From NCBI GenBank assembly GCA_020205615.1, contig CM035166.1, positions 79,785,135 to 79,849,134 of the forward strand: a stretch of 64,000 nt of DNA, in the 5' to 3' direction. A model generated the notes under the pieces. The model searched no databases. It was not told where the DNA came from and saw nothing but the letters and a program-made list of their open reading frames with translations. Source of the DNA: Panax quinquefolius (taxonomy: Eukaryota; Streptophyta; Magnoliopsida; Apiales; Araliaceae). A program made the translations under genes and the position numbers. This document shows positions 46,670 through 57,391 of this stretch, piece by piece (the stretch's first letter is position 1; each line of letters begins with the position of its first letter).

Positions 46670-47510
46670 TCTATTCCTAACTTTGAAGAATATATCACCA
46701 AATCATTATCCAACAATTTCTTTATCTTTATTTAACTCTCTATTTTATTCTCTATATATGATTTTACTCCTCAAGATGAGCGAGTCAAAAGACCGTCCCC
46801 TATGTATTCAAAATGACATTTCACACCGTCATTTAAGTGGACAAGTCATCAATTATACACATTTTGAAAATAGATTTGCTGACATGACTTTTTTACTACT
46901 TCATTTTCAAATTATAAAATTAATATTGACTTATTTTTTAAAAATTAATTTCAAATGTATTCAAATTTAAAATTTATATATATTTATTTAATTTATGTCA
47001 ATATAATTATAAATATTATAAAAGTACTATTAATTATAAATTTTATTATTTTCAAAATTTAAATGAATCATATTAATTTTATATTTAAAAATATAACAAA
47101 TTAACTTTTTAAAAGTTAATATTGATCTTATGTACATTTCATACTACAATACATTCAATACTCACTACATAAATTACTTAAAATTTAAAATAAAATAAAA
47201 GTTATTTTACGGTGAAATATAATTGATAAATTATATTCTCATTTATAAATTATAAGATTATTATTAATTTTATAAGTCAATTTGATGCATTCTCAAACTT
47301 AATAATTTTGCTAAGAATTGTAAAAATAATAAAATTTTTAAGTAGTAGTATTTTTTTTTCTAAATAAGTTACAATATGTATTGATTATATTTATATTAAT
47401 TTTAAATTTAAAAATATTGCATACTTGCTTCAAAAAAGATTAATAAATTAATAGCGATTTTATAATTGAAAACAAGAAGTTGTAGTACATTACATCTATC
47501 ATAAGCTCTA
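46670..47510. other. AT-rich intergenic DNA, no gene seen
   Basis: Very high A+T. An open frame of 95 codons at 46683-46970 shows no recognisable domain and is probably chance. Confidence 0.45.
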
Positions 47511-47515
47511 ATGCA

Positions 47516-49787
47516 TGGTGCGACACCCCCAAAATAGGTCCACACGACCCATTCTGAGTCGCCAGATATCACACTATATAAATCAAATACAAACTTCATT
47601 TATACAACTGTTGAACTATAAATGCGTAGAATCGACCACGAGTTAATCTATGAGTTTTAATACAAATATATGTACTCTCATGGTGCCTCGAACCACAACA
47701 CCTTACAATGGTACTTTACATAAAAGTACAAATAATAAGCTATTTTAGAAATTAAAACTTTGGAAAATACTCAAGGAAACCTTCGTACATGGGAGGCCAT
47801 GCATCTAAGTTATGATAGATATCATATGACTCGAGAATTATCATTGGTTGACCCAATAGACCCCAAAGAAAAACGAGAAGATTATTGCCATGTTCTTTCC
47901 AATGGTGAGTCTTCTCTTGACATATAATTATCTCCATTGTCTCCAATTGAGAATTATATTTCAACCAAACTCCAAGATTATATAGGTAGTGCTCGTAGAT
48001 ATACTCAGCAAGTGGATGTGCACAACCCTGTCTTATGATAACACGAAGTCGTATGTCATTAGACATCTCGTATGATAGTGGCAAAACACCCTTCTAAAAT
48101 TGGGTTCGCCTCACCCTATTTGATTCACCAAATATAACTATTAAATGTCGTATAAAAATACAACACACTTATCAAAAGTTCTCAATAAAATTATTTTCAT
48201 ATTGTTTTAGGGAGAACCTCAACAGCTATAAACTACTGTTCTAATCCCCTGTTACCTCCGCTCGACCCAACTACACTCTTATTACCTGAAAGAAATTATG
48301 AAGCAAAAGGGTGAGCACAACTAGCCCAGTAAAGAATATCATGACTAAAGATAATTAAATTATCAATAGCCTTCGTCAGTAATAAATCAGAGATTTAGAA
48401 CATATGGTAGATGATAAAACTTTTCAACCATAGTTGCAGCAGAATGAGCAATCCATTAGAAGAGTCAAATAGACCATAAAGTTTATTATCTTCTCCATGT
48501 TAAAAGTCCACCAACAATGTTTTATCCCTGTAACATCAATCAACAATTCCTGTTCATAATCATGTGAATAACTCATAATCATAATTGTGGTTCTAAATTC
48601 CTTTTCGCACCCAGGACGAAGATAACTTTCATCACTTGTCTTTACTTGAAATATCAAAGATCATGGTTATACCAAATCACAGTTCCTGTTCATAATCATA
48701 CTAATAAATTCATCTTTGCACTACAGGCCAAAGATATTCATTAACAGTTCATCCTTGCACTACAGGCCAAAGACATGCAACTGTATTTTAGAAGAGTCAA
48801 GTAGAGCATGATATCTACTATCTTCTGTGAATTAAAAGTTTATTATCAATATTTTATCACTGAGACTTAGCTCAATAAATAATCCACATCACCGAATTAT
48901 CCATGCACTACGGCCAAGGATATTCGTGTTTTTATCAACGGTAATGATCACGCCATAAAATAATTCATCTTTGCACCCTTGGCCGAAGAGAACCCATGGT
49001 TATGATCATACTAACATATGTCCATCAATGCACTACAGGCCAATGAGGACCTTTACCACATCATTTGTAACATTACGGTCATGATTATACTGAATAATCC
49101 CTGGTCATAATCATACCAAGTCCATCTATGCACGTAAGCTGCAGATGACTTTCATTACAATATAAGCATAAGGATGATGGCAATGATATAAGCATTAATC
49201 AAACGAATTAAAGGATAAATATTAAAGACTTTAAATTTATCAAGAGTTTAAAAATATCCAAATTGTCAACATGATACTGTTTTGTGGAGTAAAATTCAAG
49301 AATAATATTCATGTATCAAAAATAATTTGGACAGAAAAGAAATATATTTTTCGGGTGAATAGTACTTCGGGAATAGTACTTCGTGAATAGTATACCGGCA
49401 TGAAAAGTGCCCCAAATACCCGAGAGAATAATATTCGAGTGAATAATAACCGGGTGAATAGTAACCCGTGAATAAGTAATCGTGAATAAGTACTCTACAC
49501 ACGAAAAGTGCCCTGAATACCCGAGTGAATAATATTCGAGTGAATAGTAACCGGGTAAATAGTAACTCGTAAATAGTAACTCCTGAACAGTAACTCTTGA
49601 ATAGTACTCATAAAAGGAAAATACAAAGAAAACGATATTCCCTGACGAGTACAAAAGAAATGATATCTCATACGAGTATAATAGAATATACGAAACTACA
49701 AATGGATTTTCACCCGCCATGCGGTAATCCATGTAAACAGATCATTTCCATAATTTAATAAAGAATGAATACGAAGGGTCATTCACC
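47516..49787 (-). repeat. Inverted Ty3/Gypsy LTR fragment (Tekay-like family)
   Basis: Read on the minus strand it matches the 3' two thirds of the LTR at 59721-62502: it has TACTGGGCTAGTTG, GCTCACCC and TTTCAG near 48330-48285 and ends in ATCTGGCGACTC and GGGGGTGTCGCA. Near 49350-49620 it contains the TACTATTCAC words typical of the family. The termini TGGTG/CACCA are inverted, and ATGCA is found on both sides (47511-47515 and 49788-49792), which suggests a solo LTR; the 5' part with TATA box and donor is not seen. Confidence 0.7.
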
Positions 49788-49792
49788 ATGCA

Positions 49793-51294
49793 TGTAAGAC
49801 CCCAAAATTTATGAATAACGATTTAATTTTTTCGAAATATTTTTTTAGTATTATGGTGTGGATTTGATATAATATTATAGTTGTGGGTAATATTTATAAA
49901 TTTTGCAAAATAAACAAGTGGTTATAAAATATTCATTTTTGTCGGGGAATATTCGTTTGATTGTGGAATATTCTTTCTATCGGAGAATATTCGTATGACG
50001 ACGCAGCCATTTATGGGCCCCATAACAAAAAACGGCCGGATGAAGAAAACGACAAGTTTGAGTTTTTATAAATAACGGCGTAATTGTTATCGTTAATACT
50101 GTTGAAATACCCAGTGGTTAAAATACAGTAATAGGCGGTGTTGCACAGTAGCACACGGTATTGCACCAATTATTGATTCTTACGTAAGAAGACACTACTT
50201 AATAATGGTTACAGTAATTATTGTTCAATATTTTATTTTATTTATTCAATAATTACTGCGTTGATATTTTATATTATTGTTGTTTCAATAATTGTCACTG
50301 CACAATATTTCCCATTATCAGATCAATAATTAATATTATTTTAATAATATTATTAGATAGCATTATTGACAATGTCTAGAAAGTTCGCATACAGGAGAGG
50401 TTTAGTCACCTAATCAAGGCGTCGAGAAGGAGAAATCCTTATCGAAAGCCCCTCTTTCTGAGGAAATGCGACTAGTTGCCAATATTGTGATTCTGTAATA
50501 TTATTTGTGAATAATTAATTATTGATTTATATGATAAGGAAAATATTTATTTTATGTGGATATAAATGGAGGAATTTTTAGAAAAGTGACAATTGTTGAA
50601 AATTGATATTTTATCTTTTCTGATAAAATAATTCATTTAAATATATTATTATATTTTAATGGTGATATTTTTACGATGAATGTTTAACACATATTTTGTG
50701 TGTTGGTGGACCCTATTTTTGGCTGAAATTTGATTCTAGCCTTTAAAATAGTCCGTATATGAATTTCGGTCAATTTCTGTTTGGAATTTAGAAAACCTTA
50801 AACTTACAAAGTTGTAGAGAATTGAATTTCCTACGGAAGGACATAAGATTCGATTTTTTCTGATAAAAGGGCTATTTATTATGAATTATTGAAGTTCTAG
50901 AATATTGGATCTAAATTTATTTTGTTACAAAAAAATATTTAAAACATATTTTTCATTTTGGTGGGCCCCACTTGCATGTGTAAGATGCTGAATTCAGATT
51001 TCTTGGTGTGCGTAGGAATTTTATATAAATATATTAATATTTTATTAAATTTTCTGCTTTGGTGTTCTAAGTATTTTCCTATAAATAGGGTGCTTAAGTT
51101 AGAATTGAAAATCACACCAGAAACTGAAGTTTTCTCTCTATATTATCGAGCGTATTCTTGTGATTATTTTGAAACTTTGAGTGTTGTTACATGGTGCAAG
51201 TTCCTTTCAGCGTTATATCCAATATTCAGCCAGAAGTACTATTCTTTTGAGGTAAGGGATATTATTTATGTATACCTATTTTGGGGGCGTCACA
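49793..51294 (+). repeat. Left LTR, shortened
   Basis: 1502 bp, TG...CA. TATA box TATAAATA at 51080-51087; donor-like GAG|GTAAGG at 51251-51252. Soon after the donor it jumps to the LTR end (TTTTGGGGGCGTCACA), so over 1 kb present in the other LTRs is deleted. Confidence 0.85.
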
Positions 51295-51296
51295 GT

Positions 51297-51310
51297 TGGT
51301 ATCAAAGCTT
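51297..51310 (+). promoter_or_regulatory. Primer site (initiator tRNA-Met type)
   Basis: TGGTATCAAAGCTT, two bases after the LTR end; the family otherwise uses TGGTATCAGAGC. Confidence 0.8.
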
Positions 51311-51470
51311 AGGGATATGATCCCTGGCTGAGATATGAGACAAGAACTAGGAGGGGAGAGACAAGGTATTCATTCACTAGTATGACCTACCTAAGTTTAA
51401 TTGGTCGGTCAGAGTATATGGATAATATGTGGTGTGTCAATTAACCCTTGTTTTGTAGCAGTATTTGAAA

Positions 51471-52050
51471 ATGACATCCGAGAATGTTGAGAATAACGAG
51501 GAGAGAATGACGCGGATGTTTCTAAGAGGTTTGAAACCCGAGATACGTCAATACCTAATTTCTCACAAACTATGTTTGTATTCAGATGTTATAAATAGGG
51601 CTCAGTTATTGGAGCGCGATAACGAGTCAACCTAACCAAGAGAGAGTAGCCGGTAAATCGATAATACCAATGGTAGCAGTCATCGAAGCGGTGATAACAA
51701 ACATGGAGGGAATCAACATGCTAGAAATGGTAACCACTTCGGTGGTAATCATGGTCAAGATAATAGGAAAGGTGAACTAAGTGAGAACAACTTCAAGAAG
51801 AGGAGGTTCAATAATGATGGAAAGACAGCGGCACCCGTTTCCAAGGAAGAAGAACGACCACCGGTTGTATGTTTCAAATGCGGACAAGAGGGACACATCC
51901 GTCCAAACTGTACGCAACAACCCAAAGCGTGTTTTAATTGCGGAAGAGAAGGTCACTTATCTCGATTTTGTCGTGTAGTGAAGTCAAGTCCAGCTGAGAT
52001 GGTGACGCCAAATGATGTCTTAGACAAGTCAAAGTCGATAGTTTAAGTGA
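51471..52050 (+). pseudogene. gag remnant with two CCHC knuckles
   Basis: ATG at 51471 (MTSENVENNEERMTRMF): the capsid core between NVENN and the RMTRMF block is deleted, compared with 62690-63330. The block LRGLKPEIRQYLISHKLCLY is in frame up to a stop near 51633. Both zinc knuckles are intact: CFKCGQEGHIRPNC and CFNCGREGHLSRFC (about 51869-51971). It could still bind RNA if expressed, but the frame is broken between capsid and knuckles. Confidence 0.8.
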
Positions 52051-52900
52051 GAGCGTTTATCGAGGAACCCGAATGAAGCATCACGGGTAAGTTAATCATA
52101 AACTCTTGCGAAGTTTATACCTTATTCGATATCGGTTCTACCCATTCTTTTATTTCTCCTACTTGCGCTCAACGTTTAAATTTGACCCCAGTGCAAAACT
52201 CATTTCTAAAAACCTTAAATATTTCTTCACACAAAATGAACGTAACATGCGCCAAAGACGTTGGCTCGAGCTGTTGAAGATTACGACCATACCATTCAAT
52301 ATCATCGTAGAAAAAAGAACGTGGTAGCTAACGCGTTAAGTAGAAGATCGTATGCAGTTACGAGTGCGACGTTGTTAACACAAAGACCCATTTCGTACGA
52401 CTTACTCTAAAGACCCACGTGATGATGTTAAATATACGATTAGAACCAACTTTAATTGATAAAGTTAAAGTCGCTTAGGCTACAGACTCAGAGCTGATGA
52501 ATGTGAAGAAGAAGGTTCAAGAGGGCGTTATTCTAGAAACAAGAATTGACGAAGAGAGGAAATTTCAACCCTTGATTTAATTGTTCTATTTAAAATCCTC
52601 GATCGAGTAGGAACTGTGACCTATAGACTCGTTTTAACGCCAAGTATGTCGCTTGTTCATAACATTTTTTTTCGTATTGATGTTACGTAAAAATGTGGAT
52701 GACCCGAGCCACATTATTGAATTAGAACCAGACGAGATAACGAAAGATTTAACGTATAAAGAGGTACTTGTTAAAATCTTGGATACGAAAAAACATATTT
52801 TACGCTCAAAGGTTATACCTCAAGAGTTAGAATCTGACGAGGTATCCTCATCTGTTCGGCATACCGGGTATGTACGTAAATTTTGAGGGCGAAATTTCAT
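52051..52900 (+). pseudogene. pol remnant: protease start, RNase H end, pol terminus
   Basis: LFDIGSTHSFIS-like sequence (protease, Gly in place of nothing but Ile for Ser/Thr at the second position) at about 52120-52160. It then jumps near 52190 to KYFFTQNERNMRQRRWLELL (RNase H end), then a segment like VKKKVQEGVI (linker to integrase). Near 52560 comes a second jump to the pol terminus with DPSHIIELEPDEITKDLTY at 52700-52760. RT and the integrase catalytic core are therefore both absent. The terminus resembles that of chromoviruses; the chromodomain itself is not preserved. Confidence 0.75.
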
Positions 52901-52913
52901 AAGGAGGGGAGAT
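52901..52913 (+). promoter_or_regulatory. Polypurine tract
   Basis: AAGGAGGGGAGAT immediately precedes the right LTR. Confidence 0.8.
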
Positions 52914-55380
52914 TGTAAGACCCCAAAATTTATGAATAAAGATTTAATTTTCTCAAAATATTTTTTTAGTATTATGGTGTGGGTTTGATATAATATTATA
53001 GTTGTGGATAATATTTATAAATTTTGCAAAATAAGCAACTGGTTATAAAATTTTCATTTTTGTCGGGGAATATTCGTTTGGTCGTGGAATATTCTTTCTG
53101 TCAGGGAATATTCGTACGACGGCGCGACCATTTGTGGGCCTTATAACGGAAAACGGTCGGATGAAGAAAACGACAAGTTTGAGTTTTTATAAATAACAGC
53201 GTAATTGTTACCGTTAATACTGTTGGAATATCAGGTGGTTAAAATACAGTAATACACGGTGTTGCACAGTAGCACACGGTATTGCACCAATTATTGATTC
53301 TTACGTAAGAAGGTACTACTCAATAATGGTTACAATAATTACTATTCAATATTTTATTTTATTGATTCAATAATTGTTGCGTTGATATTTTATATTATTG
53401 TTGTTTCAATAATTGTCATCAAGACAAAGATTTCCCATTATCGGATCAATAATTAATATTATTTTAATAATATTATTAGATTGCATTATTAGCAATGTCC
53501 GTAAAGTTCATCAAGGAGAGGTTTGGTCACCTAATTGCGTGGTCAAGAAGGAGAAATCCTTATCGAAATCCCCCCTCTTTCTACGTAACGATTGATCAAT
53601 AATATTGTGATTTTGTAATATTATTTGTGAATAATTAATTATTGATTTATATGATAAGGAAAATATTTATTTTATGTGGATATAAATGGAGGAATTTTTA
53701 GAAAAGTGACAATTGTTGAAAATTGATATTTTATCTTTTCTGATAAAATAATTCATTTAAATATATTATTATATTTTAATGGTGTTATTTTTACGATGAA
53801 TGTGTGATATATGAATAAATGAGTAGGTTTGTTGCAATAAATGTTTAACACATGTTTTGTGTGTTGGTGGACCCTATTTTTGACTGAAATTTAATTATAG
53901 CCTGCAAAATCGTTCGGTCAATTTTTTTTGGAATTTGGAAAAACTTAAACTTACAAAGTTGTAGAGAATTGAATTTCCTATGGAAGGACATAATATTCAA
54001 ATTTTTTTGATAAAAGGGCTATTTATTATGAATTATTGAAGTTCTAGAATATTGGATTTGAATTTATTTTGTTACAAAAAATATTTAAAACATGTTTTTC
54101 ATTTTGGTGGGCCCCACTTGCATGTGTAAGATACTGAATTCATATTTCTTGGTGTGCATAGGAAATTTATATAAATATATAAATATTTTATTATATTTTC
54201 TTCTTTGGTGTTCTAAGCATTTTCCCTATAAATAGGGTGCTTAAGTTAGAATTGAAAATCACACCAGAAACTGAAGTTTTCTCTCTCTATATTATCGAGC
54301 GTATTCTTGTGAGTATTTTGAGACTTTGAGTGTTGCTATACGGTGCAAGTTCCTTTCAGCGTTATATCCAATATTCAGCCAGAAGTACTATTCTTTTGAG
54401 GTAAGTGATATTATTTATTTCATATTCTGAAGAGATATTATTTTTCGTATTCGTATGAATATTATTTCGTTCAATATTCGCAAGAAATATTATTTTCATT
54501 TAATATTCGTAAGGAATATTATATTCATTCAATATTCGAAAGGAATATTATTTTCGTTTAATATTCGTAAGGGATGTTATTTTCTTCATAAATGATATTA
54601 TTTTCTTCAATATCATTATGCCGAATTATTGATATGAGTTTTATTGTGGAATTTCTACCTTTTTGTTTCTGGGTTACTATTCACGTATACGGCACTATTC
54701 ACGAATATGACACTATTCACCGAAAAATGAAATTTTCTCTTTTTCGTCCTAGATGTCTACTATGGTTACTATCATTGATTGTATCCATGTTTTGATCTTC
54801 ATTCTATACTTGTTTTGTTAAAATTTTGGCTTCTATACTCCATGAAATTAGTAGAATATCCTTGATATTTGCGCTTCATCCAGTATCTTTTCATGGAAAT
54901 ATTATTCTGAGTATTCTTGATAAGTTGTAACTTTTTCATGCCGAAGTTACTATTCACGGGTACTATTCACTCAGTTACTATTTAAACGGGGTACTATTCA
55001 TGACAAAAATTGATTTTTTTTCGGTCCAAATCATTTTTGATATAATATTATTCTTGAATTTTACTCCACAAAGCAGTATCATGTTGACAATTTGGACATT
55101 ATTGATTTCTGGATAAATTAAATTATAAATCTTTAAAAATTTATCCTTGAACTTGTTTTATTGAATTCTTATATCATTGTCATCATCCTCATGTTTATAT
55201 TATGTTGAAAGTCATCTCGTGGCTGTAAAGTGCATAGATGGACTTGGTATGATTATGACCAGGGTTTATTCGGTATAATCATGACCGTAATGTTACAAAT
55301 GATGTGGTAAAAGTCCTCATTGGCCCGTAGTGAATTGATGGACAGTTTTTGGTATGATTATGGCCATGGATTCTCTTTCC
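52914..55380 (+). repeat. Right LTR, 3'-truncated
   Basis: Starts TGTAAGACCCC, TATA box at 54227-54234, donor-like GAG|GTAAGT at 54400-54401. It contains TACTATTCAC words at about 54670-55005 and GGCC(C)GTAGTG words near 55222-55345. A 40-50 bp segment around 53806-53850 is duplicated in part relative to the left LTR. It ends near 55380 in the middle of the LTR. Confidence 0.82.
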
Positions 55381-57391
55381 TCTCTTTCCAAATCTGAAAT
55401 CTCGTAACTCCTTTCCATAGTGCAACACGTAACAACACATGATCTCCAATATTGAATTCCACGTCCTTTCGATGAAGATCAGCATAACTCTTTTGTCGAT
55501 CTTGTGAGGTTTTTATACGTTGTCGGATCGTTTGAATCTTTTCCGTAGTCATACGTACCAACTCTGGTCCCAACAACGTTGCTTCACCCACCTCTTCCCA
55601 GCATACTGGAGAACGACACTTTCTTCCATACAACGCCTCAAATGGAGCCATTCCAATATTTGTTTGATAACTGTTGTTGTAGAAAAACTCCACCAATGGT
55701 AAAAACTTGTCCCAACTTTCCTTGAAGTCAAGGTCATAGAGTCTTAATAATTCTTCAAGAGTTGGAATAGTCCTCTCTGACTGCCCGTCCATTTGAGGAT
55801 GATATGCCGAACTAAATTATAAATCCGTGCCCATAGCTTTTTGCAAACTAACCCAAAATCTTGAAGTAAATCTTGGGTCTCGACCAGAATCTATGGATAT
55901 TGACATACCATGCAATCTTACAATCTCGTTTATGTACATACGAGTAAGACGTTTAAGTGTATAAGTTTCTCGTATCGATAAGAAATGAGCAGACTTGGTC
56001 AATCTATCAACAATGACCCAAATCGCATCTATGCCTTGAGAAACCTTGGGAAGACCAGTAATAAAATCCATGGTAATGTGCTCCCACTTCCATTCTAGAA
56101 TTTCAAGTGGTTGCAATGGACTTTTTGGCACTTGATGCTCCGCCTTGACTCTTTGATAAGTTAGACACCTTGAGATAAACCCTGCTATCTGTCTCTTCAT
56201 ATTGCTCCACCAAAATGTATATCGAAGATCACGATACATTTTGGTACTCCCAAGATGGATTGCAAACGGTGTGTTGTGCGCCTCCATCATGATTTTATAC
56301 TTTAAATCAGGGTTGTTAGGAACACAAAGTATGCAGTTTACTCGTAGAATTCCTTCTTCATCGATTCTTGCTTCCGGAATAACACCTTCTTGAACTTTCT
56401 TCTTTATACGCATCAGCTCCAGGTCTGTAGCTTGAGCAGCTTTAACTTTATCGATTAAAGTCGGTTCTACACGTATATTCGCCATCATCACATGGGTCCA
56501 TAGAGTCTTTAACTCTATCTCTATCCTTTGTAAGTCATACAAAATGGGCCTTTGCATTGACAATATTGTACTCGTGCCCGCATATGATCTTCTACTCAAT
56601 GTGTCAGCTACTACGTTCGCTTTTTCAGGATGGTATTGAATGGTATGATCGTAATCTTTCAATAGCTAAAGCCATTGTCGTTATCACACGTTGAGTTCCT
56701 TTTGAGTGAAGAAATATTTGAGGCTTTTATGATCTGTATAGATCTTCACCTTCTCTCCATATAGGTAATGCCTCCAAATCTTAAGCGCAAAAATGACAGT
56801 TGCCAACTCTAGATCATGATTAGGATAATTCCTCTCATATTCTTTGAGTTGTCTGAGGCATAGGCTATGACTTTCCCATGTTGCATGAGAACACATCCTA
56901 ACCCTTTGCCTGAAGCATCACTGTAGATGACAAATCCCTCCGAGTCAGATGGTATTGTCAGAACAGGTGCTGAAATGAGTCTCCTCTTGAGTTCTTGAAA
57001 ACTCTTCTCACATTTCTCGCTCCAACCAAATCTTATATTTTTTTGAGTCAGCTGAGTTAATGGAGTAGTGATTCAAGAAAACCCTTCTACGAATCTCTGA
57101 TAATAACCAGCTAGGCCAAGAAAGCTACGTACTTTGGTCATTGACTTAGGTTGCTCCCAGCTTTGAATTGCTTCAATCTTTGCTGGGTCAACAAATATTC
57201 CGTGATTTGATATTACATGCCCAAGGAATGCTAATTCCTCAAGCCAGAACTAGCATTTCTTCAACTTGGCATACAACTTGTTTTCACGAAGCTTTTAGAG
57301 TATCAACCTCAAGTGTTGCTCATGATCTTCACGACTTTTGGAGTAAATGAGGACGTCATCAATAAAGATGACCACAAAGTGATCCAAATAT
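55381..57391 (-). pseudogene. Inverted Ty3/Gypsy pol fragment: RT end, RNase H, integrase
   Basis: On the minus strand, mostly one frame with stops (at about 55814-55816 and near 56684). RT begins at its palm motif ([11 protein letters not shown], about 57365-57333). Then comes RNase H ([15 protein letters not shown], about 56735; DYDHTIQYHPEKANVVADTL). Integrase has a zinc domain, MDFITGLPKVSQGIDAIWVI (first Asp) and a GRDPRFTSRFW region; the catalytic Glu lies in MDGQSERTIPTLEELLRLY (55792-55736). The C-terminal part ends in GVTRF, where the LTR junction cuts it. Related in sequence to the pol remnants of the element on the left. Confidence 0.88.

Larger units (their letters stand above)
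49793..55380 (+). mobile_element. Internally deleted Ty3/Gypsy element with two LTRs
   Basis: LTRs at 49793-51294 and 52914-55380 are near-identical over their first 1.4 kb and start TGTAAGACCCC. The internal part is only 1.6 kb. It keeps the primer site, the gag end, the protease start, an RNase H end and the pol terminus; RT and the integrase core are missing. The right LTR runs into an inverted pol fragment at about 55380, so the element is also truncated. Confidence 0.85.

Noticed and set aside
46683..46970. 95-codon + strand frame
   Set aside because: AT-rich composition with Leu/Ile/Phe bias and no motif; chance opening.
49296..49732. Minus-strand Tyr/Ser-rich frames (YYSLEYYSLGY)
   Set aside because: Translation of TACTATTCAC-type repeat words in an LTR.
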